Shown here: positions 1 to 8,272 of the stretch, piece by piece | How the letters are laid out: every line of letters begins with the position of its first letter | How positions within the stretch are numbered: position 1 is the stretch's first letter | NCBI GenBank assembly: GCA_023391175.1 | Contig: JAEWBL010000661.1 | Location: forward strand, 1 to 14,972 | DNA from: Pseudomonadota bacterium | Lineage (GTDB): Bacteria; Pseudomonadota; Alphaproteobacteria; Rhizobiales; Xanthobacteraceae | Direction: 5' to 3' | Length of the DNA stretch: 14,972 nt | Position numbers and translations under genes: made by a program | Notes under the pieces: model-generated | Told to the model about the DNA's origin: nothing | The model's database searches: none | Seen by the model: the letters and a program-made list of their open reading frames with translations, nothing else

Positions 1-56
1 GCCTATACCTCCGCCGGAGCAGGCGCGGGGAGGGCGGAATGAACGGCGCCATGGGT

Positions 57-75
57 CCTCCGGGCAAGCCGGAGG
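57..75 (-). other. Small hairpin downstream of the kinase gene
   Basis: CCTCCGG-N5-CCGGAGG forms a 7-bp perfect stem 53 nt after the kinase stop. There is no T-rich tail, so terminator function is weakly supported. The remaining bases 1-127 show no gene I can support. Confidence 0.3.
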
Positions 76-127
76 CCGCCGATCGTGCTGATGGTGGCAG
101 TGCGGAGGACGATGGAGGCGGACGCGC

Positions 128-1108
128 CTATCCCAGCCGGCTGAGGAAATCCTCGGCCAGCGCCAGCGTCCCGGCGGTATAGGGCGCGCCCATGGCCTGC
201 GCGGTGGGCGTCTCGGCGTGGGAGGCGACCCAGGCGGTGAGCAGCATCCGGCGCAGCATCACGAACAGGTCGAGCTGCGCGTCGGCATCCGCCGGCAGGG
301 GAGCGAGGGCGCGGTAGCCGTCCGCCCACGCATTCTTTAGGGCCGGCACCAACGGCGAATGCTCCATGAAGGAGACAGCCGAGGCGAAGTCGTAGAGGTA
401 CCAGGAGAAGCCGCAATCGTCGAAATCGATGAGGGTCAGGCTGTCCCCGTCCGCCAGCAGATTGGCGAGGCGCAGGTCCGCATGGATGAGGCCGAAGCTG
501 TCCGGTGTCGTCAGTGGCGCGAGGCGGTCCTTCAGGGCGAGCGCCGTGCGCTCCAGCAGCGCGCGGCCGGGTGCATCGAGGCCCAGCGCGGCGCGGAAGT
601 CGCCCCACAGCGGGCTGTCGCCCAGCATGCTCTCGAAATCCCACGCCTTGCGGGTGAAGCCGGCCGGCCGTCGCCAGCTTTTGGCATGCGCGTGGAGACG
701 CGCGTGGAAGGCGCCGAGGCGGTGGAACCAGCCGGGCAGGTCCGCGCCCTCCTGCGGCTCGATGCCCGGCACGAAGGCGAAGGCGGCCAGCCGGCGGGGG
801 GCGCCGTCCGCGCTCACCTCATTCAGGAGGTGGCCGTCGCGCGTGGGGATGATGGCGGGGGTGGGCACCACGGCGTCTGCACGCAGGGCCTCGATCCAGG
901 CAAGTTCGGAGCGGATTTCCGCCGCCGCGTGATAGCCCGGCCGGTAGACGCGGACCACGATATCCTGCGCGCCCGCGGTGGCGCGGAAGGTGGCGTTCTC
1001 GGAGATGGAGAGGAGCTGGAGCGCCGCATCCGGCGGCAGGCCCCAGTCCGGCAGATGGGCCCGGACCATCTCTTCGGTCCGCGCCAGATACGCCTCGTCG
1101 TACAGCAC
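128..1108 (-). CDS. APH-fold phosphotransferase (SrkA/homoserine-kinase-like), substrate unknown
   Basis: A 326-residue soluble kinase of the aminoglycoside phosphotransferase/choline kinase fold. The catalytic loop is HADLRLANLL (H209, D211, N216) and the metal-binding segment is LIDFDDCGF (D228). An N-terminal lobe with VVRVYRPG and an Ala/Pro-rich middle fit SrkA/YihE-type or amino-alcohol kinases. The substrate cannot be told from sequence, and nothing suggests real antibiotic resistance. The start is GTG at 1108: an in-frame TGA lies five codons upstream and GAGAGG precedes it at 8 nt. It follows hupE by 51 nt but has no known hydrogenase role, so it is probably a neighbouring gene, possibly read through from the operon. 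Confidence 0.82.
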   Translation of the reverse strand: MLYDEAYLARTEEMVRAHLPDWGLPPDAALQLLSISENATFRATAGAQDIVVRVYRPGYHAAAEIRSELAWIEALRADAVVPTPAIIPTRDGHLLNEVSADGAPRRLAAFAFVPGIEPQEGADLPGWFHRLGAFHARLHAHAKSWRRPAGFTRKAWDFESMLGDSPLWGDFRAALGLDAPGRALLERTALALKDRLAPLTTPDSFGLIHADLRLANLLADGDSLTLIDFDDCGFSWYLYDFASAVSFMEHSPLVPALKNAWADGYRALAPLPADADAQLDLFVMLRRMLLTAWVASHAETPTAQAMGAPYTAGTLALAEDFLSRLG

Positions 1109-1138
1109 CCGTCCGGCCTCTCAAGCGTGTCGGACGGG
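1108..1138 (-). other. Hairpin between hupE and the downstream kinase gene
   Basis: Perfect 8-bp arms CCCGTCCG/CGGACGGG (1108-1115 and 1131-1138) flank a 15-nt loop. On the minus strand the loop holds the GAGAGG ribosome binding site, and the 3' arm ends on the first base of the GTG start. No T run follows, so it is not a standard terminator; it might lower translation of the next gene. Confidence 0.4.
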
Positions 1139-1159
1139 GGCTATAGCATGTTGGAGCGC

Positions 1160-1759
1160 TCAGACGAGCCCGGCGAGGATGCCGACGCCGGCCACCGCCA
1201 CCGCCGCGCCCGCGCCGCGCACGAACTTCTCGCCATGCATCTCGCCGAAGCGGCCGATGGCCATGCCGAGCCCGAGGCCGGCCATGTGGAGGAGCGCGGT
1301 CGCCGACATGAAGCCGAGGCCGTAGGCGAGGCCCGAGGCGTCCGCCGGCATTTCCGCACCATGGGCGTGGCCGTGGAAGATGGCGAAGAAGCCGACCATG
1401 GCCATGGCCGCCGCCAGCGGCGCCTTGACGCCGAAGGCCACCACGCCGCCCAGCACGATCACCGACAGGGCGATGCCCAGCTCCACGAAGGGCACGTCGA
1501 TGCCGGAGATGCCGAGGGCGCCGCCAACGGCCATAAGGCCGACGAAAGTGGCGGGCACCGCCCACACGGCGCGACCGCCGAGCTGCCAGGCGAAGATGCC
1601 CACCGTGACCATGGCGAGCAGATGATCGAGCCCGCCGAGGGGATGGGCGAAGCCGTGGCTGAAGCCGTGCACGTCGCCGACGCCGGTATGGGCGAAGGCG
1701 ATCTGCGGCAGGAGGGCCAAGGCGGCAGCGGCGGCTGCCGTGCGGAGTGTGCGGTGCAT
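1160..1759 (-). CDS. hupE: HupE/UreJ-family nickel permease
   Basis: A 199-residue inner-membrane protein of the HupE/UreJ family, secondary nickel transporters linked to hydrogenase or urease. A cleavable signal peptide is likely (1-23, MHRTLRT then an Ala-rich core ending FA before HTGVG). The conserved HPLGGLDHLL motif (H39, D45, H46) is the reported nickel site, and a second His cluster FHGHAHG lies at 128-134. About six hydrophobic segments follow the signal. ATG at 1759 has GGGGAG 6 nt upstream. It lies 37 nt after hypE and so is probably the last hydrogenase gene of the operon. In R. leguminosarum hupE instead sits between hupD and hupF. Confidence 0.92.
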   Translation of the reverse strand: MHRTLRTAAAAAALALLPQIAFAHTGVGDVHGFSHGFAHPLGGLDHLLAMVTVGIFAWQLGGRAVWAVPATFVGLMAVGGALGISGIDVPFVELGIALSVIVLGGVVAFGVKAPLAAAMAMVGFFAIFHGHAHGAEMPADASGLAYGLGFMSATALLHMAGLGLGMAIGRFGEMHGEKFVRGAGAAVAVAGVGILAGLV

Positions 1760-1796
1760 GAAGTTCTCCCCGGTGTTTGAAGGTTTGAAAAAAGGG

Positions 1797-2867
1797 TCAG
1801 CAGATGCGGGGCAGTTGATCGCCGACCAGCATGTCGACGATGCGCTCGCCCCCGAAGCGCGTTCTCATGACGACCCGGCCGGGCCGCTCGGACGTGACCT
1901 CGCCGATCACCGCCGCCTCGCGCCCCAGCGGATGAGCTCGCAGCGCGGCGAGCGCGGCATCGGTCTCCCCGGCGGGGACCACGGCGAGGATCTTGCCCTC
2001 ATTGGCGAGATAGAGCGGGTCGAGGCCCAGGATCTCGCAGAAGCCCATCACCTCCGGCCGCATGGGCAGGCTCAATTCGTCGAGCCGGATGCCGACCTTG
2101 CTCGCCTCGGCCAGCTCGTTCACCACCGCCGCGATGCCGCCGCGCGTGGCATCGCGCATCATGCGCAGGCCGGGGGCGGCGGAAATCAGCGTGTCGATGA
2201 GACCGTTCAAGGGCGCGCAGTCGCTCTCGATGGCGGTGTCCAGCGCAAGGTCGCCGCGGGCGTTGAGGATGGCGGCGCCGTGGTCGCCGAGGAGGCCGTT
2301 GACGATCACCTTGTCACCCGGCCGCGCCTTGGTCACGCCCACGTCGAGCCCGGCGCGGATGACGCCGATGCCGGTGGTGGTGATGAAGAGCTTGTCGCAG
2401 GCGCCCCGCGCCACGACCTTGGTGTCGCCGGTGGCGATGGCGACGCCCGCCGCGTGCGCCGTCTCAGCCATGGACTGGACGACGCGGCGCAGCGTCTCCA
2501 CCTCCAGCCCCTCCTCGATGATGATGGCGCAGGAGAGCGCGACCGGCGTCGCCCCGCCCACCGCGAGATCGTTCACCGTGCCGCACACGGCGAGCTTGCC
2601 GATGTCGCCGCCGGGAAAGAACAGGGGGTCCACCACGAAGCCGTCGGTGGTGAAGGCGAGGCGGTCACCCCGCGCCATCAGCGCGGCGAGGTCGAAGCGG
2701 GCCTGATCCTCCGGCGCGGCGCGGCCCTCGCCGGAAAAGGCGGAGAGGAACACGTCGTCGATGAGATCGCGCATGGCGCTGCCGCCGCCGCCATGGGCGA
2801 GCGTCACCGTCTTCTGCGTCAGCGGCCGCCGGCGCGCGGCGGCAGGGGAAGGAAAGGGGATGTTCAT
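1797..2867 (-). CDS. hypE: Carbamoyl dehydratase HypE
   Basis: A 356-residue PurM/AIRS-fold protein that converts a carbamoyl group, transferred by HypF to its C-terminal cysteine, into a thiocyanate in an ATP-dependent step and passes the cyanide to HypC-HypD. The N-terminal AIRS signature LAHGGGGSAMRDLI is at 23-36, and the protein ends with the diagnostic PRIC, so the catalytic Cys is the last residue, C356. ATG at 2867 overlaps the hypD stop by 4 bp. Its partner HypF is not in the window. Confidence 0.97.
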   Translation of the reverse strand: MNIPFPSPAAARRRPLTQKTVTLAHGGGGSAMRDLIDDVFLSAFSGEGRAAPEDQARFDLAALMARGDRLAFTTDGFVVDPLFFPGGDIGKLAVCGTVNDLAVGGATPVALSCAIIIEEGLEVETLRRVVQSMAETAHAAGVAIATGDTKVVARGACDKLFITTTGIGVIRAGLDVGVTKARPGDKVIVNGLLGDHGAAILNARGDLALDTAIESDCAPLNGLIDTLISAAPGLRMMRDATRGGIAAVVNELAEASKVGIRLDELSLPMRPEVMGFCEILGLDPLYLANEGKILAVVPAGETDAALAALRAHPLGREAAVIGEVTSERPGRVVMRTRFGGERIVDMLVGDQLPRIC

Positions 2868-3988
2868 GCGGCCTCTCCCCGTATACCGCCATATTGATAG
2901 TAAGCCGCGCAAGAACCTTCGGAAGACACCATCAGCGCGCCGAGCGGCGTTTCCGGCGTGCAGCCCTTGCCGAACTCGGGGCAGGCCCAGGGCTTGGCGG
3001 CGCCGGTGAGCACCTCGCCGCAGCGGCACTGGGCGGGGTCGGCCACCTTTATATCAGGCACGGCGAAGCGCTTTTCCGCATCGAAGGCCGCATAGGGCTC
3101 CGTCAGCCGCACCCCCGAGCCGGCGATGGAGCCGAGGCCGCGCCACTCGAACGTCTCGCGCGGCTCGTACACCTCCTGAACCGCCCTCAGCGCGGCCGGG
3201 TTGCCATGCTCCGGCACCACGCGGGCATACTGGTTCTCGATGAGCGCTTTCCCGGCCTCGATCTGCCGCAGCACCATGAGCAGGGATTGCAGCAGGTCGA
3301 TGGGCTCGAAGCCCGACACCACCAGCGGCCGGCCGAATTCCTCCGCGATGAAGCGATAGGGTGCCGTGCCGATGACCATGGACACATGCCCCGGCCCGAT
3401 GAAGCCGTCGATGCTGAGGTCCGGCTGCTCCAGCAGCGCTCGCAGGGTCGGGATGATGGTGATGTGGTTGCAGAAGAGCGAGAAGTTGCTGACCCCCTCG
3501 CGCGCCGCCCGCTGCACGGTGAGCGCCGTGGAGGGCATGGTCGTCTCGAAGCCGAGGCCGAAGAACACCACCTCGCGGTCGGGATTGCGCTTCGCCAGCG
3601 TGAGCGCATCGAGCGGCGAATAGACCATGCGCACGTCGGCGCCGTCTGCCTTCGCCTGAAGCAGGCTCTTCTTGGAGCCCGGCACGCGCATGGCGTCGCC
3701 GAAGGTGGTGAAGATCACGCCCTCGCGCTCGGCGATGGCCACGCAATCGTCTACCCGGCCCATGGGCAGCACGCAGACCGGGCAGCCGGGGCCATGGACG
3801 AATTCCACGAGGTCGGGCAGCAGGCCCTCCAGCCCATAGCGGAAGATGGCGTGGGTGTGCCCGCCGCACACCTCCATGATGGCGAAGGGGCGATCCCGCC
3901 CGCGCTCCAGACGCGCGGCGATGGCGCCGATCTCCTTCACCAGAGCGGCGGCGAGGGCGGGGTCGCGGAATTCGTCGACGAAGCGCAT
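2864..3988 (-). CDS. hypD: Hydrogenase formation protein HypD
   Basis: The 374-residue iron-sulfur scaffold on which the Fe(CN)2CO unit is assembled with HypC, receiving cyanide from HypE. Key residues are C41 in EVCGGHTHAIFRYGL, the redox pair C69/C72 in GPGCPVC, GLGFETT, and C-terminal cysteines C321, C323, C336, C343 and C360, which include the [4Fe-4S] ligands. Length is normal. ATG at 3988 has GAGGAG 6 nt upstream and follows the hypC stop by 10 nt. The stop overlaps the hypE ATG (ATGA). Confidence 0.97.
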   Translation of the reverse strand: MRFVDEFRDPALAAALVKEIGAIAARLERGRDRPFAIMEVCGGHTHAIFRYGLEGLLPDLVEFVHGPGCPVCVLPMGRVDDCVAIAEREGVIFTTFGDAMRVPGSKKSLLQAKADGADVRMVYSPLDALTLAKRNPDREVVFFGLGFETTMPSTALTVQRAAREGVSNFSLFCNHITIIPTLRALLEQPDLSIDGFIGPGHVSMVIGTAPYRFIAEEFGRPLVVSGFEPIDLLQSLLMVLRQIEAGKALIENQYARVVPEHGNPAALRAVQEVYEPRETFEWRGLGSIAGSGVRLTEPYAAFDAEKRFAVPDIKVADPAQCRCGEVLTGAAKPWACPEFGKGCTPETPLGALMVSSEGSCAAYYQYGGIRGEAA

Positions 3989-3998
3989 GTCCGGCTCC

Positions 3999-4298
3999 TC
4001 AGCGCGGGGTGGACAGCAGCTCGACGCTGCCGGTGGTGAGGGCTTCCATCTCGACGGCCGCCTCACCGATCTCGGAGAGCACCTTGAGGGTGGCGGCGGC
4101 CTCTTCCTCGTCGATGCGGCTCATGGCGAAGCCCACGTGAACCAGCACCCAGGCGCCCACGAGGTCGTCCAGCGGTGCCCCGGGCTCGGCCACGCACACC
4201 ACGTCCACGGTGCGGCGGACACCGGAGACGTCCACTACGCACAACATGGCCTCCGCGTCCGCGACGGCGACGATCTGTCCGGGAATGCCGAGGCACAT
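3999..4298 (-). CDS. hypC: Hydrogenase assembly chaperone HypC
   Basis: A 99-residue chaperone that with HypD carries the Fe(CN)2CO group and delivers it to the large-subunit precursor. The N-terminus MCLGIPGQIV gives the essential Cys2 after Met removal, and the conserved His is H54 in VLVHVGFAM. ATG at 4298 has GGAG 7 nt upstream. It opens a hypCDE-hupE run after the repeat-containing gap. It differs from the HupF of this window in keeping the VHVG histidine, so the two HypC-type proteins have separate jobs. Confidence 0.96.
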   Translation of the reverse strand: MCLGIPGQIVAVADAEAMLCVVDVSGVRRTVDVVCVAEPGAPLDDLVGAWVLVHVGFAMSRIDEEEAAATLKVLSEIGEAAVEMEALTTGSVELLSTPR

Positions 4299-4324
4299 GG
4301 CGGGGCTCCTACCTGCGAAAGAAA

Positions 4325-4364
4325 CTCCCTCTCCCCTTGCGGGAGAGGGGCGGGGTGAGGGGTG
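4325..4364 (+). repeat. Palindromic intergenic repeat, copy 2 (REP/BIME-like, inverted)
   Basis: About 40 bp, opposite in orientation to the copy at 4410-4452, with one single-base gap and a small change at the junction with the GGGGTGAGGGGTG tail. A transcript crossing both copies could fold into a long hairpin with a 45-nt loop or into two separate small hairpins. Confidence 0.8.
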
Positions 4365-4409
4365 TTCCCTCCATTTGTCCTGGAGTCAGTGAGGTGCGGC
4401 AAACGCCTT

Positions 4410-4452
4410 CACCCCTCACCCCCAACCCCTCTCCCGCAAGGGGAGAGGGGAG
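4410..4452 (-). repeat. Palindromic intergenic repeat, copy 1 (REP/BIME-like)
   Basis: It reads on the minus strand CTCCCCTCTCCCCTTGC..., and contains its own short dyad CTCTCCC-CTTGC-GGGAGAG. It is nearly identical to the reverse complement of the copy at 4325-4364. Repeats of this CCCTCTCCCGCAAGGGGAGAGGG kind are scattered between genes in many high-GC proteobacteria. Confidence 0.8.
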
Positions 4453-4462
4453 GCAGGCCGGC

Positions 4463-4482
4463 ATGGATTGATCCCGATCCAT
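4463..4482. promoter_or_regulatory. Dyad with degenerate FNR/FixK-type box upstream of hypC
   Basis: TTGAT-CCCG-ATCCA (4468-4481) matches the TTGAT-N4-ATCAA consensus at 9 of 10 positions and sits within an ATGGAT-N8-ATCCAT dyad (arms 4463-4468 and 4477-4482). FnrN/FixK control of hyp operons is known in rhizobia. A class II promoter from this site would start inside the repeat near 4433, and no -10 hexamer is visible there, so function is doubtful. Confidence 0.35.
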
Positions 4483-4493
4483 CCCCCACCCCC

Positions 4494-5965
<1,472 letters not shown>

Positions 5966-5969
<4 letters not shown>

Positions 5970-6976
5970 CGCGCCCCTCCCGCCGCGGCGCGCAAAGCGG
6001 AAGCCTCGGCCTCGCGAGCGCTTGCTAGTTCGTTCAGGCGCGCGGCGCGGGCGGCTTCCAGCCAGCCGATCCAGCGGGCGAGCCCGATCTCGCCACGCGA
6101 GGACGTGGTGAGGATGTCCGCCGTCGGATTGATGCGGCGGATGTTGGCTTCCAGCAGCGCCATGTCCGCATCCACATGCGGGGCGAGGTCGGCCTTGGTG
6201 ATGAGGACGAGATCGGCACCCTCGAAGATGTCGGGATACTTGAGCGGCTTGTCCTCGCCCTCCGCCACCGAGATCAGAGTGACGCGCTTCGTCTCGCCGA
6301 GGTCGAAGGCGGCGGGGCAGACGAGGTTGCCCACATTCTCGATGAACAGCACGCCGCCGGGCGGCAGGGGCAGCTTCTCCAGCGCGTGGCCCACCATGTG
6401 GGCGTCGAGGTGGCAACCCTTGCCGGTGTTGATCTGAACCGCAGGCGTGCCCACGGCGCGGATGCGGGCGGCGTCGTTGTCGGTCTGCTGGTCGCCCTCG
6501 ATGACGGCGCAGGGAATGCGGCCGGAAAGCGCCTTCAGCGTTTCCACGAGAAGCGTGGTCTTGCCCGCGCCGGGGCCGGAGAGGAGGTTCAGCGCCAGCA
6601 CGCCCGCGGCGTTCAGCCGGGCGCGGTTGCGGCCGGCGTAATCGTCGTTCTTGGCGAGGATGGAGGTCTCGATTTCCACCATGCGCGCCTGCGTCAGCCC
6701 CGGCGCATGGGCGCGGGCGGGGCCGGCGCCATAGTCGAGCGTGCCGGCGTCGGGCGCGGGGTGGTGGTGATCGTCGTGGTGGTGATGGTGATGGCCGTGG
6801 TCGTGCCCGTGGTCATGTCCATGGCCGTGATCATGGGCATGGCTGTGGGTGGTGCCGTCCGCATGGGTGTGGGTGTGCGGATGGTCGTGACCATGGGCAT
6901 GAGAGTGGGCATGGGAAGGACCGTGCGCCTCGGAAATGGTGGCGCCGTCGCCGCTGCAGCCGCAGACCGTGCACAT
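5966..6976 (-). CDS. hypB: Hydrogenase nickel incorporation GTPase HypB with His-rich domain
   Basis: A 336-residue SIMIBI-class GTPase that hands nickel to the hydrogenase. Residues 1-7 (MCTVCGC) form the CxxCxC high-affinity nickel motif. Residues 18-72 contain 28 histidines and should store nickel, as in rhizobial HypB proteins. The GTPase domain follows: P-loop GPGAGKTT (134-141), EGDQQTD, then NVGNLVCPA with the metal-site cysteine, and ITKAD for guanine recognition. The ATG at 6976 shares one base with the hypA stop, and the stop overlaps the hupR start (ATGA). Unlike the common rhizobial order, hypF does not follow it. Confidence 0.97.
6761..6925 (-). repeat. Low-complexity His-codon tract in hypB
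   Basis: Codons 18-72 of hypB are dominated by CAT/CAC alternating with Gly, Asp, Ala, Thr and Ser, giving 28 histidines in 55 residues, with runs of six and three at the end. The near-repetitive DNA could slip, so the copy number probably varies between strains and is a spot to check for assembly errors. Confidence 0.85.
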
Positions 6977-7317
6977 CACATCACCTCCAGGTCTTTGATC
7001 TTCATGTCCGTGCCGCCATTGGGCACGAGCCGTTCCCCGCCACAGCGCGGGCAGGGGGCGAGGCGGTGATCGAGCGGCACGGTGTCGGAGCAGTCGAAGC
7101 ACCAGGCGGTGCCCTCCTCCTCCAGCACCACCAGCTCGGCACCGTCCGCCAGCGATCCGCGCGTCACCACGTCGAAACCGAAGCGCAGCGCCTCCACCTC
7201 GATGCCGGCGAAGCGGCCGATGGCGAGGCGCACGCGGGTGACGCGGGAGAAATTCTGTGCCTTCGCCGCCTCTTCCATCGCCGAGAGCAGGCTCTCGCAC
7301 ACGGCCATCTCATGCAT
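6976..7317 (-). CDS. hypA: Hydrogenase nickel incorporation protein HypA
   Basis: A 113-residue metallochaperone that delivers nickel to the large-subunit precursor together with HypB. The start at 7317 gives MHEMAVCES, where the N-terminal Met-His-Glu with H2 forms the nickel site. The zinc ribbon is C73, C76, C89 and C92 (WCFDC, CPRC). The family ending with [12 protein letters not shown] is present. The reading frame overlaps hupK by 8 bp, and its stop shares a base with the hypB ATG (TGATG). Upstream in-frame codons belong to hupK and are not part of this protein. Confidence 0.96.
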   Translation of the reverse strand: MHEMAVCESLLSAMEEAAKAQNFSRVTRVRLAIGRFAGIEVEALRFGFDVVTRGSLADGAELVVLEEEGTAWCFDCSDTVPLDHRLAPCPRCGGERLVPNGGTDMKIKDLEVM

Positions 7318-8272
7318 CGGCGGGCTCCGTGGCGAAGGAGAGGGTGACGGGCACGCAGGGATTGATGGCGCAAACGAGCAGCGGCGCAAGCCACCGCGTC
7401 CGCCAGCCCGGCGAGAGGGCGGCGAACGCCCGTTCCAGCAGCCCGCCGGGGGCAAGGTTCCAGGCGCTGGGGGAGAGGATGCGATAGGCGGTCACCCGCC
7501 CGTGCTCCACCTGCGCCCGATGCCCCAGCAGCCCGCGCGCGGCCGGCGCGATTCCGGCCGGAAGGGACGGGGCGGCGCGGGGAGCGAGATGGGCAAGGCC
7601 ATCCACCAGCCGCGCCAGCAGCCGCACGAACAGGCTCGGTCCCTCCGAACTCAGCAACGCTGAGATCAGCGGCGTCCCAGAGACGCGTCCGAGCGCGCCG
7701 GTCTCGCGGTGCGAGCCGATGGCGGCTGGCGGCCGCGCGAGGGTGGCGGCGAGGACATCCGCGCTCAGCTCCGGCAGATGCACGCGCCCTTCCGCCGGAT
7801 CGGCCTCGCGGATGCGGGCGAAGGCGCGGGCGGTGGGGGTGGGCGCTTCGGTGAGCCAGGCTTCCAGCTCGGAGGGGGAGAAGGCGGAAAGATCGCTGGC
7901 GTCGCCCACAAGGGCGGCATGGAAGGCAGCGCCATCCGGCCGGGCGAGGAGGGCGAGGGCGGCGCGGTCCGGCGTCATGCCCAGCGCCACGGGCACGGTG
8001 TGGAGCAGCGCGAGCGCGTGGTCGCGCACCGTCTCGCGCGCCATCGTTTCGGCATCTGCCGCCACCGGCATGCCGAGGGCAGAGCGGGCGGCGAAGGCGT
8101 GGGCGGCGCCGCACAGGTTGAAGACGAGGGGGGCGAGCCGCGCCGCCTCCTCCGCCGTCCGGCCGATGAGGGCCACGGCGGGGTCCGGCCCCTCTTCCCG
8201 CGCCACGCGCCAGCCGCCCGCGCGCCCGTCCGGCGTGAGGGTGAGGCTGCGGAGCGCGCGGGGCGGGTTCAT
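7310..8272 (-). CDS. hupK: HupK, large-subunit-like maturation protein
   Basis: A 320-residue member of the HupK family, which resembles a degenerate hydrogenase large subunit and has been proposed as a scaffold or helper in active-site assembly with HupF. Two remnants of large-subunit metal motifs are visible. FNLCGAAHA (C54, H58) lines up with the [11 protein letters not shown] motif, and INPCVPV (C306) lines up with DPCLAC. Only one cysteine of each pair is kept. The protein is rich in Ala, Leu and Pro and diverged elsewhere. ATG at 8272 overlaps the hupJ stop by 4 bp, and its end overlaps hypA by 8 bp. Assignment rests on these motifs plus position before hypA. Confidence 0.85.
   Translation of the reverse strand: MNPPRALRSLTLTPDGRAGGWRVAREEGPDPAVALIGRTAEEAARLAPLVFNLCGAAHAFAARSALGMPVAADAETMARETVRDHALALLHTVPVALGMTPDRAALALLARPDGAAFHAALVGDASDLSAFSPSELEAWLTEAPTPTARAFARIREADPAEGRVHLPELSADVLAATLARPPAAIGSHRETGALGRVSGTPLISALLSSEGPSLFVRLLARLVDGLAHLAPRAAPSLPAGIAPAARGLLGHRAQVEHGRVTAYRILSPSAWNLAPGGLLERAFAALSPGWRTRWLAPLLVCAINPCVPVTLSFATEPADA

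Larger units (their letters stand above)
4299..4493. other. 195-bp repeat-rich gap between hupR and hypC
   Basis: This short gap has no gene. It holds an ATGGAT-N8-ATCCAT dyad with a degenerate FNR-type box next to the hupR stop, then two inverted copies of a GC-rich palindromic repeat, then the hypC ribosome binding site (GGAG, 7 nt before ATG). No T-rich run follows the repeats, so a classical terminator is not evident. Confidence 0.75.

Noticed and set aside
1..52. Possible gene start on the minus strand (ATG at 52 after GGAGG) running off the window
   Set aside because: Only about 17 codons are visible, with low-complexity Pro/Arg content; too short to support.
40..182. Short plus-strand frame beginning at 40 with a GGGAGGG upstream
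   Set aside because: It overlaps the end of the kinase gene in antisense and encodes a Gly/Asp/Ala-rich low-complexity peptide.
128..1108. Aminoglycoside resistance gene
   Set aside because: The catalytic motif is shared by the whole APH fold; the rest of the sequence fits SrkA- or homoserine-kinase-like proteins and there is no resistance context.
4325..4452. CRISPR array or intrinsic terminator at the repeat gap
   Set aside because: Only two copies in inverted orientation with one spacer-like segment, and no T tract; better explained as an intergenic palindromic repeat pair.
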